Source of the DNA: an uncultured Geobacteraceae bacterium
GTDB lineage: Bacteria; Desulfobacterota; Desulfuromonadia; Geobacterales; Pseudopelobacteraceae
Assembly: GCA_903901875.1 (NCBI GenBank)
Contig: CAIUSO010000016.1
Location: forward strand, 1 to 64,000
Direction: 5' to 3'
DNA length: 64,000 nt
In this document: in pieces, positions 18,416 to 29,083 of the stretch
Layout of the letters: every line of letters begins with the position of its first letter
Position numbering within the stretch: the stretch's first letter is position 1
Program-made: the position numbers and the translations under genes
The notes under the pieces: model-generated
Databases searched by the model: none
What the model was told of the DNA's origin: nothing
The model's input: only the letters and a program-made list of their open reading frames with translations

Positions 18416-19801
18416 TCAGCGGGGTCGCTTCTCCGTCCGTTCAATTTCAAATTTTCCCAAGCGGTACTGGAGCGTTTTGTAGCTCATGCCAAGGAGCGGA
18501 GCCGCCTTGCCGATTACGCCTCCTGCCCGTTCCATGGCCTGTTCTATCATCTCTTTTTCAAATCTTTCAAAATCGATCCCCTCTGCGGGCAGATCAAAAT
18601 CAATCCCCCCCGGCTTGATACCGCAGGCAGAAATCTCGGCCGGCAGGTCATCGGGCTCGATGTAATTGCTCTCTGCCATCAACACAGACCGTTCGATGAC
18701 CGACTCCAACTGGCGGACGTTGCCGGGCCAGCTGTAATTCATCAGCAATTTGAGGGCCTGCCGGGAGATGCCGTCAATGGCTACACCGGCCGCCGTGCCG
18801 TACTTTTCCAGGAAGAATTCCGCCAGGGTTTTGATGTCACTCCCCCGCTCCCGAAGCGGCGGCAGATTGACCCTGATGACATTGAGCCGATAGAAAAGAT
18901 CCTCCCGAAAGGCCCCTTTTTTGATCTCCTGCTCCAACTCCTTGTTAGTGGCTGAGACCAGCCGCACATCCAGGGAAACATTAACCTTCCCCCCCACCCG
19001 GCGGACCTCCTTCTCCTGAATGGCGCGCAGCAACTTTGCCTGCATGGCCACGTTCATTTCACCAATTTCATCGAGAAAAACCGTCCCCCCGTTGGCCGCC
19101 TCAAAAATACCGATTTCGCGGGCATTGGCCCCGGTAAAACTCCCCTTTTCATGACCGAACAGCTCACTCTCGATCAGGGTATCCGGTATGGCGGCACAGT
19201 TGATGGCGATGAACGGCTTGTCGCTGCGGGGGCTCCCCTCGTGGATGGCCCGGGCAATCAGCTCCTTGCCGGTTCCCGACTCCCCCACGATCAGCACCGT
19301 TGAATTTGAAGGGGCAATTTTGGCAATTACCCGAAAGACCTCCTTCATTTTGGGGTGCTCCCCCTGCATATTCGGCACCGTGGCGATGGAATCAATCCGC
19401 TTCTGCAACACCCGGTTTTCCCGCATCAGGTTGATCCGTTCAAAGGCACGCAGCAGGGTCAACACCAGATTATCCCGTTCGAGGGGCTTCTCCAGATAAT
19501 CGAATGCCCCCTTACGCATCGCTTCCACCGCCGAATCAACGGAACCGTGGGCGGTCATCATAATGATACATTGCTGGGGATTGTCGGCCAGCACCTTCTC
19601 AAGCAGGTCAAGACCGCTCTGCCCCTGCATCTTGAGGTCGGTCATGATCAGATCGAACTCCCGCTGGTCCAGCTGGTCCAAAGCTTCACGTACCCCCGGC
19701 ACATCGACGACGTCATATTTTTCCCCCTTCAGAATCAGGTGAAGAATATCCCGTTGCCCCTTTTCATCATCTACAATCAGAATACTGCCCTTGCTTTTCA
19801 T
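18416..19801 (-). CDS. Sigma-54-dependent response regulator, NtrC family
   Basis: Three-part activator of 461 residues: receiver domain with phospho-acceptor Asp55 (LIMTDLKM), AAA+ domain with GESGTGKE Walker A and GSFTGAN (the sigma-54 contact loop, Ser in place of the usual Ala), Walker B-like GGTVFLDEIGE, and a Fis-type helix-turn-helix at the C-terminus (KAAPLLGMSYKTLQYRL). It lies 19 bases downstream of the histidine kinase gene and is surely its partner. The regulon cannot be told from the sequence; no -24/-12 site was noticed immediately around it. Confidence 0.92.
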   Translation of the reverse strand: MKSKGSILIVDDEKGQRDILHLILKGEKYDVVDVPGVREALDQLDQREFDLIMTDLKMQGQSGLDLLEKVLADNPQQCIIMMTAHGSVDSAVEAMRKGAFDYLEKPLERDNLVLTLLRAFERINLMRENRVLQKRIDSIATVPNMQGEHPKMKEVFRVIAKIAPSNSTVLIVGESGTGKELIARAIHEGSPRSDKPFIAINCAAIPDTLIESELFGHEKGSFTGANAREIGIFEAANGGTVFLDEIGEMNVAMQAKLLRAIQEKEVRRVGGKVNVSLDVRLVSATNKELEQEIKKGAFREDLFYRLNVIRVNLPPLRERGSDIKTLAEFFLEKYGTAAGVAIDGISRQALKLLMNYSWPGNVRQLESVIERSVLMAESNYIEPDDLPAEISACGIKPGGIDFDLPAEGIDFERFEKEMIEQAMERAGGVIGKAAPLLGMSYKTLQYRLGKFEIERTEKRPR

Positions 19802-19820
19802 GGTTCCCCGTTCCGCTGCT

Positions 19821-21233
19821 TCAGATTTCTACCGACGGTAGCGGCAGTGATACCGTAAAGGTGGTGCCGATACCAACCGTGCTTTCCACCCCGATTTCCC
19901 CGCCATGTTCCTTGATGATCCGTTCCGTAATCGCCAGGCCAAGGCCGATACCCACATCCTTGGTGGTAAAATAGGGCTGGAATATTTTGGAAATATCTTC
20001 GGGTGAGATGCCGTTCCCCTGATCGTGGAAGCTCAGATGTACCTTCTCCCCCTCACAGCGGGCTCCCAGGGTAATGGTTCCACCGGCGGGCATGGCCTGG
20101 GCGGCATTGGAGACAAAATTGAGAATACAGTTACGAAACAGCTCTCCGTCAATCCAGAGCGGAGGGAGATCCGGGGGAAGTTGCTGTTCCACAACGACGT
20201 GCTGCTCGGCCAGACGGCTCTGCAACACCGGCAACACCTTGTCAAGCAGTTCGCCATAGATGACATCGGAGCGGCGCAGCTTGAGGGGGCGACCATAGTT
20301 CATGAAGTTGACCACCATATAGTTGGCGCGGCGAACCTCTTCCTTGATCTTGTCAGTTAATTCCTCAAGCTCGGGACGTTTATCGCCGCACAGGGGCAGC
20401 ATCTCACCCTTCAGGTGATCAATGGCCAGGCTGATATAATTAAGCGGATTTCGAATTTCGTGGGCAATGCCTGAGGCCAACTGGCCGACCCGTGACAGAT
20501 GTTCGGCCTCGTACAGCCGTTTCTCCAGGGCTTCCCGCTCCCGGAGCTTTTCAACCATATTGTTGAAACCTTCCGCCATTTCTCCGATTTCGTCACTGCT
20601 CTCCACCGGGATGGTCACCGACAGGTCACCGGCCGAAATTCGTTTAAAATCCTCTACCAGATTTTTTATCGGTGTCGTATAGCGGCGGGCGAGAAAGATC
20701 GTCAGGGCGATGCCGACCGTAAAGACCATACCGGTGGCAAAGAGACGTCTGATGAAATTGGCCCGCTGAATATCCCGAATATTGTCCAGCATCATGTTGA
20801 TCTGAACGTATCCCAGCTGCTCATCCCCGACAATAACCGGCACCACCACTTCGTACGGTTTCTGGGAGAGTACCGCCCCCCCCACCGGGCGGCGAACGGC
20901 GTGGACCCCCTTCTCAAGCTTTTTCAGCTCCCGTTTTTTACCGATTTTTTCAGGATCTGACGAGTCAACTATCTCCCCCTCTGAGTTGATGACGTTGATC
21001 TCATTGATCCCTTTTTCACGGGCCTTGGTCAGAAAATCGGTCAGGCGGGAGGTCTCGGCATCGGAGGTGAGATCCTCGATACTCATCTGAATCGCCTTGG
21101 AAATTTCCTGGGAACTGTCCTGAATTTCGTTCACCAGATCGGTCTGGGCAAACTGATTAAGAATGAAGAGTGTCAGCATCGCCAGCACCAACAGCGACAG
21201 CATGATTATAATCAGCTTGGCATTCAGTCTCAT
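19821..21233 (-). CDS. Membrane sensor histidine kinase
   Basis: 470 residues: transmembrane helix at 7-27, periplasmic sensor of about 130 residues (28-158, dCache/CHASE-like in size), second helix at 160-181, HAMP linker (182-235), phospho-acceptor His258 in GIAHEIRNPLNYIS, and HATPase domain with the N, G1 and G2 boxes (NFVSNAAQA, HDQGNGIS, GIGLGLAI). Signal unknown. It is the kinase for the NtrC-type regulator directly downstream and follows rimO by nine bases, so the two may be cotranscribed from rimO or further upstream. Confidence 0.9.
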   Translation of the reverse strand: MRLNAKLIIIMLSLLVLAMLTLFILNQFAQTDLVNEIQDSSQEISKAIQMSIEDLTSDAETSRLTDFLTKAREKGINEINVINSEGEIVDSSDPEKIGKKRELKKLEKGVHAVRRPVGGAVLSQKPYEVVVPVIVGDEQLGYVQINMMLDNIRDIQRANFIRRLFATGMVFTVGIALTIFLARRYTTPIKNLVEDFKRISAGDLSVTIPVESSDEIGEMAEGFNNMVEKLREREALEKRLYEAEHLSRVGQLASGIAHEIRNPLNYISLAIDHLKGEMLPLCGDKRPELEELTDKIKEEVRRANYMVVNFMNYGRPLKLRRSDVIYGELLDKVLPVLQSRLAEQHVVVEQQLPPDLPPLWIDGELFRNCILNFVSNAAQAMPAGGTITLGARCEGEKVHLSFHDQGNGISPEDISKIFQPYFTTKDVGIGLGLAITERIIKEHGGEIGVESTVGIGTTFTVSLPLPSVEI

Positions 21234-21242
21234 GGCGGCTGA

Positions 21243-22589
21243 CTATTCCACCATCTCGCCGATCAGATCGTAGTCCGAAGAATCGGTGATTTTCAAGGTG
21301 ACGATGTCACCGATTTCTGCATTTCCGGAGGTGATATACACCTGCCCGTCAATGTCCGGGGCCTGTCGCGAGGAACGTCCCTTCAGCAGCAACTCGGTTT
21401 CTTCGCTATACCCCTCCACAATCACCTGTTCAAGAGTACCGATCAATGTGCGGTTATGGCGGAATGAAAGCCGAGCCTGGGCCCGCATCAACTTGCGGTA
21501 CCGTTCACGCTTGACCCGCTCCGACACCTGATCCGGCAGGGTTGCCGCCGGGGTTCCCTCTTCCCGCGAGTAACAGAACACTCCCAGACGGTCGAAGCCG
21601 GTTTCCTCGACAAAATGGGTCAGGGTGGCAAAATCCTCCAAGGTTTCACCGGGAAAGCCGACAATCAGCGATGTCCGGAGGGCAATGCCCGGTATTTCAC
21701 GGCGCAGCTTGCCGATCAACTCCCGTATCTGCTGCTCCGAGCTCCGCCGTTTCATGGCCTTCAGCACCGGATCGGAAATATGCTGAATCGGAATATCAAG
21801 GTATTTGCAGACCTTCGGTTCATCACGAATCAGGGCAATCAGGCTGTCGCTGATACCGTCCGGATAGGCATAGAGGAGACGGATCCAGCGGAGACCGTCA
21901 ATGGCGGCCAGCCGTGTGATCAATAGTTCCAGCGTGGTACCATCATCACTGTCACTGCCGTAGCGGGTGATATCCTGGGAAATGACATTAATCTCCTTGA
22001 CACCACGGGCGACCAGCCGTTCCGCCTCGGCAACCAGTGCCTCAAGGGGACGGGAGCGGTAGGCACCCCGCAGGGTCGGAATGATGCAATAGGAGCAGTT
22101 ATTGGAACACCCTTCGCCGATTTTCAGGTAGGAAAACCAGGCGGGCGACGAGTTAAGGCGGGGTAAATTCTCATCATAGATAAAATCGGGGTCACCCACA
22201 TAGCGGAGCTGCCCCTCTGTGCCGCTTTTTTCCGCCAGTATTTCGGCAATGCGGGGGTAATCGCCGGTGCCGATGAAGATATCCACCTCGGGCAGTTCGA
22301 GGGAAAGTTCTTCCTGATATCGCTGGGGAAGGCAACCGGAAACGATCAGGGTATGGCAGCGTCCGTCATGCTTTCGCTCAGCCAGATCAAGAATCGCGTC
22401 GATGCTCTCCTGCTTGGCTTCTTTGATAAATGAGCAGGTGTTGACGATGATGACATCGGCATCCTTTTCATCCATGGTGATCTCGTACTCCTGTTTCGAG
22501 AGCACACCGAGCATAACCTCGGCGTCTACCAGGTTCTTCGGGCAGCCCAGGCTGACCATGCTGACTTTCTGTTTTCTGATTTCGCTCAC
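21243..22589 (-). CDS. rimO: Ribosomal protein S12 methylthiotransferase
   Basis: Radical-SAM enzyme that adds a methylthio group to the conserved Asp of ribosomal protein S12. The N-terminal UPF0004 domain has three cluster Cys (16, 52, 86), the radical-SAM core has Cys161/165/168 (CSNNCSYC), and a C-terminal TRAM domain ends the 448 residues. The opening [13 protein letters not shown] distinguishes RimO from MiaB. The start codon is GTG, with GAGG five bases upstream. Confidence 0.95.
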   Translation of the reverse strand: MSEIRKQKVSMVSLGCPKNLVDAEVMLGVLSKQEYEITMDEKDADVIIVNTCSFIKEAKQESIDAILDLAERKHDGRCHTLIVSGCLPQRYQEELSLELPEVDIFIGTGDYPRIAEILAEKSGTEGQLRYVGDPDFIYDENLPRLNSSPAWFSYLKIGEGCSNNCSYCIIPTLRGAYRSRPLEALVAEAERLVARGVKEINVISQDITRYGSDSDDGTTLELLITRLAAIDGLRWIRLLYAYPDGISDSLIALIRDEPKVCKYLDIPIQHISDPVLKAMKRRSSEQQIRELIGKLRREIPGIALRTSLIVGFPGETLEDFATLTHFVEETGFDRLGVFCYSREEGTPAATLPDQVSERVKRERYRKLMRAQARLSFRHNRTLIGTLEQVIVEGYSEETELLLKGRSSRQAPDIDGQVYITSGNAEIGDIVTLKITDSSDYDLIGEMVE

Positions 22590-22655
22590 GTGTGCCTCGT
22601 ATGGGTAATGGAATATTTAAATAGTACGTTCAGACGACATCGGCACCAACCACCG

Positions 22656-23141
22656 CTACTCCCGAAAATTGGTAAACTGCATCTCCACATCCAGTTCCTT
22701 CCCCTTGAGGAGTTGGATGGCGTCCTGCAAGTCATCCCGGTTTTTACCGATAACCCGCACCTGATCATCCTGAATCTGGGCCTGGACCTTCAGCTTGCTC
22801 TCCTTGATGACGGCGATGATATCCTTGGCCTTCTCCTTGGAGATACCCTGCTGGACGGTGATTATCTGCCGCACCATCCCCCCTGACGACGGCTCCACCT
22901 TGCCGTACTGCAACGCCTTGATGGAAATATTCCGTTTCAGGAATTTTGATTGCAGCACGTCAATAACCGCCTTCAGCTTGTAGTCATCGTCGGCAAGTAC
23001 CTTGACCGCATCCTTTTCCGGCGTAATCTGACTTTTGGAACCTTTGAAATCATAACGCTGGCCGATCTCCTTCACCGCCTGATTCACGGCGTTATCAACC
23101 TCCTGCATATCCACTTTTGAAACAATGTCAAATGACGGCAT
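22656..23141 (-). CDS. yajQ: YajQ family nucleotide-binding protein
   Basis: 161-residue protein with the typical start [11 protein letters not shown], the [10 protein letters not shown] segment and two RNP-like halves. YajQ homologues bind cyclic di-GMP in some species and nucleotides or RNA in others; the role here is not shown by the sequence. GGAGG precedes the ATG. It lies between lolA and rimO on the same strand, 19 bases after lolA. Confidence 0.93.
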   Translation of the reverse strand: MPSFDIVSKVDMQEVDNAVNQAVKEIGQRYDFKGSKSQITPEKDAVKVLADDDYKLKAVIDVLQSKFLKRNISIKALQYGKVEPSSGGMVRQIITVQQGISKEKAKDIIAVIKESKLKVQAQIQDDQVRVIGKNRDDLQDAIQLLKGKELDVEMQFTNFRE

Positions 23142-23160
23142 GACGGGACCTCCATATATA

Positions 23161-23871
23161 TTATTGTTTTATAACCTGAACCCCTTCCGGGATTTTAAAA
23201 TTGAATTTTCCATCGGAGAGCCCCTTGTTGACCCGTGTCCGGCTGTAGTCAATGCGGGTCTGGTTTCCGGCTGCATCATGGACCACTGAGGAGACCACCG
23301 GGAACACATTTTTCACCTCACCCGATGACCGCAGCTGCTCTACCGCGTCCGCCAGAACCGTCAGCTGGAGCCGGGACAGTGCCGCGCTCGGTTTTTTCGG
23401 TGTCAGTTCAAGTTGATAGTTGCCGCTTTTATCCTGGGGTTCGGCAGCAAAGGTCACGTTGAAATCACGGGATACGTGGCCAATGCCGGTCAGATAGGTG
23501 AGGGCGATGGAATTCCCCCCGGCAAACATCGTCGACACGCTGTTGACCATGACCTGTTTGTTGTCAACGGCATAGAACCAGACCTGTTTACCGTTGGAGA
23601 TGATCTGCTGCTTTGGCTTGGTATAGTTGAAGCGGAACATGGCGGTTGCAGAGGCGGGGCGTTTCAGCATAACGTCCCCCCCCCCTTTTTGCTCACGGCC
23701 GACCGCCGCAATGGTCGTTTTCTGTGAGAAATCGGCCTGTACATCCTGCAACGCGGAATACCCCTTTTCCAAGGCGGCGACCACATCCTTGAGGGGAGCC
23801 GGAGCTGCCGAGGCTGACAGGGGAGACAGGGAAAGTATCAGGAGGAGAACAAAGGAACTGAGTTTCAGCAT
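23161..23871 (-). CDS. lolA: Outer-membrane lipoprotein carrier protein
   Basis: Periplasmic chaperone that ferries lipoproteins from LolCDE to the outer membrane. Residues 1-22 are a signal peptide; the remainder shows the LolA layout, with an early QADFSQKT helix, [16 protein letters not shown] strand region and [14 protein letters not shown]. Length 236 is somewhat longer than E. coli LolA (203), mostly in the signal and first helix. The start has a weak AAAGG site. It precedes yajQ directly. Confidence 0.88.
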   Translation of the reverse strand: MLKLSSFVLLLILSLSPLSASAAPAPLKDVVAALEKGYSALQDVQADFSQKTTIAAVGREQKGGGDVMLKRPASATAMFRFNYTKPKQQIISNGKQVWFYAVDNKQVMVNSVSTMFAGGNSIALTYLTGIGHVSRDFNVTFAAEPQDKSGNYQLELTPKKPSAALSRLQLTVLADAVEQLRSSGEVKNVFPVVSSVVHDAAGNQTRIDYSRTRVNKGLSDGKFNFKIPEGVQVIKQ

Positions 23872-23981
23872 AATTTTTACCTTTCACAACGAGACATTAA
23901 TTATTTTTTTGATTGTGCCACAGGCAGCTGTTCCCTGCAACCGTTTCCGTGGGAGCCTGTCGGACTCCATGGCCGTTCACA

Positions 23982-25607
23982 TTACCCTATTGCCCCCATA
24001 TCGACGACAAACATCACCCGGCCATCTCCGGTAATGGTTGCCCCGCTGATCCCCCGCACCAGGGACAGGGGTGAGCCGAGGGGGCGGACAAAAATTTCCT
24101 GTTGGCCGACAATTGTGTCAACGTAATACGGAACCTGCACCCCGCCACAATCGCAGGCGACCACCGGCACAAGCTCCTCAGGTGGACCGGACAATTCCGG
24201 CAGTCCCAACAGCTGCCGGAAACTGCGCAGAGGCGTGGAACCATCGCTCGGCACCGGGGGATTCGACTCCGGTGCCGAAACAATATCAGACCGTTTCACC
24301 TCATAAATCCGCACCACCGAGGTCAGGGGGATGGCAATATCAAAGCCGCCGCACCGGACAACCATCACGGTAATAATTGAGATGGTGATCGGCAGCCGCA
24401 GGGTAAACCTGCTCCCTCCACGGGGGGGAGAATCAATGGCAAGAACCCCGGCAAGGCTATGGACCGCCTCCCGCACCACATCCATGCCGACCCCTCTCCC
24501 GGACACGGTGGTCACACTCCGGGCGGTAGAAAAACCGGGGCGGCAGATCAGCTGAAATGCGTCGGAAGCGGCCATCTCTGCCGCTTCACCGGCCGTGATA
24601 AACCCCTTTTCGACCCCCACCCGCTTCAGCAGTTCCGGGTCGAGGCCGCGACCATCGTCGATAATACTGATCTCCACCGCATCCTTGTCACGATTCACCG
24701 ACAGTATCAGGATGCCACTCGGTGGTTTGCCTGCCCTCAGCCGTTCTTCGGCGGTTTCCAGGCCATGGTCAATGGCGTTGCGAAGAATGTGGACAATCGG
24801 TTCGGCAATCTCTTCCAGTATGGCACGGTCAAGCTCGATCTCTTTTCCGACCATGCGAAAATGAACATCCTTATCCTGCTGCCGGGCCAGATCCCGTACC
24901 AGACGGGGAAAACGCTCGGCAATAATGGCAAACGGCAGCATACGGGCCTTGAATACCTGGTCCCGCAAACTCCGCAGAAGAGAGGACAGCTGGGCCAGTG
25001 ATTCCCGGCAGTCGGCAGCGTCCGGTTGCCCCACGGCACGTTCAAGACGGTACCGGTTGGTAATCAGCTCGCCGGTAATGTTGACCAGATTATCAAGTGT
25101 CTCGGTTTTTATCCTGATACTGCTGAAGGAATCACTGCGCCGGAACTGCTGCAGTTCCACCACCGGCTCCGGGGGGGGGACTTCTCCGCCATCCGCTTCC
25201 GGTGGCGGGACGGTCAGTTCCCCATCGGCAACGAAAGCAGAGGATGCCATACGGGCGATGAAGCCATTGATGACGACCTCGGCACTATCACCGGATTCAA
25301 TGCCGGTGACCAGACGCCCCAGCATATCGCTCCCCTCAAGCAGCAGATCAGCATGGGCAGCTTCCAGTCTGCTTTCGCCGTTTCTGACCTTCTCCAGCCA
25401 ATCTTCCATGGCATGGGCAACGGAAACCACCTGCCCGTACCCCATACTGGAGGCCATCCCCTTCAGTGAATGAACGTGCCGAAACAGTTCGTCAACCACC
25501 ATACGGTCATCGGGAGACTCTTCAAGACGTACAATCAGCTCGCCAAAGGCACCAATATGAATACGGCATTCGGAGACAAACAGTTCACGATAGGCGGACA
25601 TATCCAT
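23982..25607 (-). CDS. cheA: CheA-type chemotaxis histidine kinase lacking a P2 domain
   Basis: 541 residues. An Hpt (P1) domain carries phospho-acceptor His46 in HVHSLKG; a short Pro-rich linker (about 135-155) stands where CheA usually has the CheY-binding P2; then a dimerisation helix pair (P3), the HATPase (P4) with HILRNAIDHG, DDGRGL and GRGVGMDVV, and a CheW-like P5 regulatory domain (about 395-541). It begins ten bases after gatB on the same strand, and no CheY, CheW, CheR, CheB or receptor gene is in the window. It may work in a remote chemosensory array or an alternative pathway. Confidence 0.88.
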   Translation of the reverse strand: MDMSAYRELFVSECRIHIGAFGELIVRLEESPDDRMVVDELFRHVHSLKGMASSMGYGQVVSVAHAMEDWLEKVRNGESRLEAAHADLLLEGSDMLGRLVTGIESGDSAEVVINGFIARMASSAFVADGELTVPPPEADGGEVPPPEPVVELQQFRRSDSFSSIRIKTETLDNLVNITGELITNRYRLERAVGQPDAADCRESLAQLSSLLRSLRDQVFKARMLPFAIIAERFPRLVRDLARQQDKDVHFRMVGKEIELDRAILEEIAEPIVHILRNAIDHGLETAEERLRAGKPPSGILILSVNRDKDAVEISIIDDGRGLDPELLKRVGVEKGFITAGEAAEMAASDAFQLICRPGFSTARSVTTVSGRGVGMDVVREAVHSLAGVLAIDSPPRGGSRFTLRLPITISIITVMVVRCGGFDIAIPLTSVVRIYEVKRSDIVSAPESNPPVPSDGSTPLRSFRQLLGLPELSGPPEELVPVVACDCGGVQVPYYVDTIVGQQEIFVRPLGSPLSLVRGISGATITGDGRVMFVVDMGAIG

Positions 25608-25617
25608 CGCTGTTGAC

Positions 25618-27060
25618 CTATCCCCGCAGTTTGTTCAGCAGCAGATCGTTGACCACCGCCGGGTTCGCCTTCCCCTTGCTGGCCTTCATAACCTGGCCGA
25701 CAAAAAAACCGAAGACTTTCTCTTTCCCCCCCCGATACTCCTCAACCTGTCCGGCATTGGCTGCCATGATTTCGTCGATGATCCCCTCGATGGCACCGGT
25801 ATCTGACACCTGGACCAACCCCTGTTCGGCGACGATTGACTCGGGGCTTTTGCCACTGCGCCACATCTCATCAAAGACGGTTTTGGCAATCTTGCCGGAG
25901 ATAGTCCCCTTGTCAATCAGCTTCAGCAGTTCGGCCAGCTGTCCAGGGGTCACCGGGCAGGCATCAATGCCAAGTCCATTGTCATTCAATCCTCTGGTTA
26001 TCTCGCCCATTATCCAATTACCGACCGCCTTGGCATTGCCATGGGCAGCCACACCGGCTTCGAAATAATCGGCCACCCCCCGACTGGCGGTCAAAACCTG
26101 GGCATCATATTCGGGCAATCCCAGATCGGCCATGAACCGCTGCTGACGCTGTTCGGGAAGTTCGGGCAACTCACTGCGGGAGCGTTCCACCCACTCCGGC
26201 CCGATAACCAGCGGCACCAGATCGGGATCGGGGAAATAGCGATAGTCGTGGGCCTCTTCCTTGCTCCGCATGGAGCGGGTTTTCCCGCTGTTCGGATCAT
26301 AGAGGCGGGTTTCCTGAACCACCGTCCCCCCATCCTCGATAAGGTCGATCTGTCGCTGGATTTCATATTCAATGGCCTGTTTGACGAACTTGAAGGAATT
26401 GACGTTCTTGATCTCTGCCCGGGTACCATACTTCTCCGCCCCAACCGGCATTACCGACACGTTGGCGTCACAGCGAAAGCTCCCCTCCTCCATATTGCCG
26501 TCACAGAGACCGAGCCAGGTAACAATCTGGTGCAGTTGTTTCAGGTACGACACCGCTTCATCGGACGAGCGGAGGTCCGGCTCGGAGACGACCTCCAGCA
26601 GGGGGGTGCAGGCCCGGTTCAGGTCCACCCCGGAGCCGTCCCCCGGCCCGGAAAGTTCTCCATGGACCAGCTTTCCCGCATCCTCTTCCATATGGATCCG
26701 GGTAATGCCGATCCGCTTTGGTTCCTCCCCCTCCAGCTGAATATCGAGCCAGCCATGCTGGCAGATCGGCTCTTCAAACTGACTGATCTGATACCCTTTG
26801 GGAAGATCGGGATAAAAATAATTTTTCCGGGCAAAGATGCTGCGGGGGGTAATGGAACAGTTGGTGGCAAGGCCGGCCTTGATGGCAAACTCAACCACTT
26901 TTTTGTTCAGCACCGGCAGTGCCCCCGGCAACCCCAGGCAGACCGGACAGGTCTGTGAGTTCGGTTCGGCACCAAAGGTGGTCGAGCAGCCGCAGAATAT
27001 TTTGGTATCGGTCAGGAGCTGGACGTGGACTTCAAGTCCAATGACTGGCTGGTATTTCAT
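25618..27060 (-). CDS. gatB: Asp-tRNA(Asn)/Glu-tRNA(Gln) amidotransferase subunit B
   Basis: tRNA-binding and kinase subunit of the GatCAB complex, which converts mis-charged Glu-tRNA(Gln) or Asp-tRNA(Asn). The chosen ATG at 27060 begins [15 protein letters not shown], the invariant family start, with GGAG upstream; the open frame beyond it is not family-like. Zinc-type Cys residues (FCGC, CPVCLG), the [14 protein letters not shown] block and the C-terminal YqeY-like helical tail are all present in 480 residues. It is the third gene of gatC-gatA-gatB-cheA. Confidence 0.97.
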   Translation of the reverse strand: MKYQPVIGLEVHVQLLTDTKIFCGCSTTFGAEPNSQTCPVCLGLPGALPVLNKKVVEFAIKAGLATNCSITPRSIFARKNYFYPDLPKGYQISQFEEPICQHGWLDIQLEGEEPKRIGITRIHMEEDAGKLVHGELSGPGDGSGVDLNRACTPLLEVVSEPDLRSSDEAVSYLKQLHQIVTWLGLCDGNMEEGSFRCDANVSVMPVGAEKYGTRAEIKNVNSFKFVKQAIEYEIQRQIDLIEDGGTVVQETRLYDPNSGKTRSMRSKEEAHDYRYFPDPDLVPLVIGPEWVERSRSELPELPEQRQQRFMADLGLPEYDAQVLTASRGVADYFEAGVAAHGNAKAVGNWIMGEITRGLNDNGLGIDACPVTPGQLAELLKLIDKGTISGKIAKTVFDEMWRSGKSPESIVAEQGLVQVSDTGAIEGIIDEIMAANAGQVEEYRGGKEKVFGFFVGQVMKASKGKANPAVVNDLLLNKLRG

Positions 27061-27110
27061 AGTGTGTACTCCGTTAAAAATGATGGTGCGCAAACACAAA
27101 AAAGCTTATT

Positions 27111-28577
27111 TCAGGTAATAGCTGTTATCTCCGCCTTCCGTCGATGCCACTCGGTTGCCTGCTCAAAGGCGTATCCGGCACGGAGGATGGTGGACTCACC
27201 GAACGGCTTGCCAATCAACTGCATGCCTATGGGAAGGCCATCCGCCGAAAAACCGGCCGGAATCGACAGGGCGCAGGTACCGGCCAGATTGACCGGAATA
27301 GTAAAAATATCGGAGAGATACATCAGTAGCGGATCATCGGCCTTTTCACCAATTCTGAAGGCCGGTGTGGGGGCGACCGGCGTCAGCATCAGATCCACAT
27401 CGGCAAAGGCCGAGATAAAATCATTCATGATCAGAGTCCGTACTTTCTGGGCCTTGACATAATAGGCATCGTAGTAGCCGGACGAGAGGGCGTAGGTGCC
27501 AAGCATGATGCGGCGCTTAACTTCGCTGCCGAAGCCTTCACTGCGGCTTTTAGTGTACATATCAAGAAGACCGTCAGCCGCGGCCCGGTGACCGAAGCGG
27601 ACGCCGTCGTAGCGGGCCAGGTTGGAGCTCGCTTCGGCCGCCGCGATCAGATAGTAGGTGGCCACGGCGTACTCGGTATGGGGGAGTGAGACATCGACAA
27701 ATTCGGCACCAAGGCGGCGGTAGGTTTCAATGGCCTCGGACATGGCTTTTTGCACGTCTGCATCAAGGCCGGCGATGAAATATTCCTTGGGAAGACCGAT
27801 CTTCATCCCCCGTACCCCTTCGTTCAGGGTGGCACCATAATCGGGCACCGGGGTATCCACACTGGTGGAGTCCTTGGCATCATAACCTGCCACCGCCCCC
27901 ATCATGGCGGCACAGTCGGCCACATCCCGGGTCAGGGGACCGACCTGGTCAAGCGATGAAGCGTAGGCTATAACGCCATAGCGGGATACCCGTCCATAGG
28001 TGGGCTTCAGGCCGACGCATCCGCAGTGGGATGCGGGCTGCCTGATGGAGCCGCCGGTGTCCGTACCCAGGGTAGCCACCGCCTGCCGGGCAGCCACCGC
28101 CGCCGCCGAACCGCCCGAAGAACCTCCCGGAATGCGGGTGGTATCCCACGGGTTACGGGTAATGCCAAAGGCACTGGACTCATTGGAAGAGCCCATGGCA
28201 AACTCATCCTGGTTCAGCTTGCCAAGCAGCACCGCTCCCCGATCGCGGAGTTTCTCCCACGAGGTGGCACTGTAGGGGGGAATGAACGAATCAAGAATAC
28301 GGGAACCACAGGTGGTGCGGATCCCCTCCGTCAGAAAGATATCCTTGATTGCCAGTGGTATGCCGGTCAGCAGATCACACTCACCGGCGGCGATACGCCG
28401 GTCTGCGGCACTGGCTGCGGCAAGGGCCCCTTCGGCTGTCACCGTAATAAAGGAGCCGATCTGCGGTTCGACCGCCGCAATGCGATCAAGCATGGCGGTC
28501 GTCGCTTCCACGGAAGAGAGCTTACGCTCTTTCAATGCCCCGTGGAGCTGGTGGATAGTCATATCAAAAATATTCAT
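27111..28577 (-). CDS. gatA: Asp-tRNA(Asn)/Glu-tRNA(Gln) amidotransferase subunit A
   Basis: Amidase subunit of GatCAB that releases ammonia from glutamine. The amidase-signature catalytic triad is intact: Lys78 (AIKDIF), Ser153 in GGSSGGS and nucleophile Ser177 in GTDTGGSIR. The 488 residues match the family. The gene is separated from gatC by about 20 bases and from gatB by about 50. A glutaminyl- or asparaginyl-tRNA route through transamidation is thus used in this organism. Confidence 0.97.
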   Translation of the reverse strand: MNIFDMTIHQLHGALKERKLSSVEATTAMLDRIAAVEPQIGSFITVTAEGALAAASAADRRIAAGECDLLTGIPLAIKDIFLTEGIRTTCGSRILDSFIPPYSATSWEKLRDRGAVLLGKLNQDEFAMGSSNESSAFGITRNPWDTTRIPGGSSGGSAAAVAARQAVATLGTDTGGSIRQPASHCGCVGLKPTYGRVSRYGVIAYASSLDQVGPLTRDVADCAAMMGAVAGYDAKDSTSVDTPVPDYGATLNEGVRGMKIGLPKEYFIAGLDADVQKAMSEAIETYRRLGAEFVDVSLPHTEYAVATYYLIAAAEASSNLARYDGVRFGHRAAADGLLDMYTKSRSEGFGSEVKRRIMLGTYALSSGYYDAYYVKAQKVRTLIMNDFISAFADVDLMLTPVAPTPAFRIGEKADDPLLMYLSDIFTIPVNLAGTCALSIPAGFSADGLPIGMQLIGKPFGESTILRAGYAFEQATEWHRRKAEITAIT

Positions 28578-28598
28578 ATGGTCTGTTCCCTTATCCTT

Positions 28599-28886
28599 CT
28601 ATTCAATAACTTTTGGTACGGCATAAAATGAGCCGGAGCGGTCCGGCGCATTGGCAAGCGCTTTTTCGACACCAATGGATGGTCGAACTACGTCGTCGCG
28701 AAAGGCATTTTCCATCGGCACCGCATGGGAAGTCGGCACAACACCATCGGTATTCACCGATTTCAGCGTATCCACGTAGCCAAGGATAGAGGCCATCTGC
28801 CCGGCAAACAGCTCCTTTTCCGCAGGAGTAAGTTCAAGGCGGGCCAGCCGCGCCACATGCTCCACATCTGCAACAGTTATCTTCAT
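28599..28886 (-). CDS. gatC: Asp-tRNA(Asn)/Glu-tRNA(Gln) amidotransferase subunit C
   Basis: Small subunit stabilising GatAB. The 95 residues show the family start (MKITVADVEHVARLARLEL), the central helix and the late segment with MREN-like VPTSHAVPMENAFRDDVV. First gene of the minus-strand run gatC-gatA-gatB-cheA. It is divergent from rplM; the shared gap is about 200 bases. Confidence 0.95.
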   Translation of the reverse strand: MKITVADVEHVARLARLELTPAEKELFAGQMASILGYVDTLKSVNTDGVVPTSHAVPMENAFRDDVVRPSIGVEKALANAPDRSGSFYAVPKVIE

Positions 28887-28992
28887 TGGACAAACTCCGT
28901 ATAATCTGGTGTGTTACCGCCCTTTTGTAGCATGAAACCGCCCCGGTTACAACATCGTTCAAAGCAAATATATCATGATAAAAATTTTTCCC

Positions 28993-29021
28993 TTGACAGC
29001 GTAGCGCACTTTCAGTAAGTT
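28993..29021 (+). promoter_or_regulatory. Candidate sigma-70 promoter of rplM-rpsI
   Basis: A perfect TTGACA (28993-28998) is followed after 17 bases by TAAGTT (29016-29021), a weak -10. Transcription would start near 29028, giving a leader of about 55 bases to rplM. Confidence 0.5.
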
Positions 29022-29044
29022 ATGCCTCTTCAAAAAAATCATGG

Positions 29045-29061
29045 CCTGTAGTATCTACAGG
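29045..29061 (+). promoter_or_regulatory. Hairpin in the rplM leader
   Basis: CCTGTAG-TAT-CTACAGG forms a perfect 7-bp stem 22 bases before the rplM ATG, just ahead of its GGGGA ribosome site. It could serve autoregulation by L13 or S9, but this is not established for the clade as far as I know. Confidence 0.4.
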
Positions 29062-29083
29062 TTGTACCGTGGGTGGGGAAATT

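Noticed and set aside
26041-26958. Plus-strand open frame of 305 codons within gatB
   Set aside because: Antisense shadow of a highly conserved gene.
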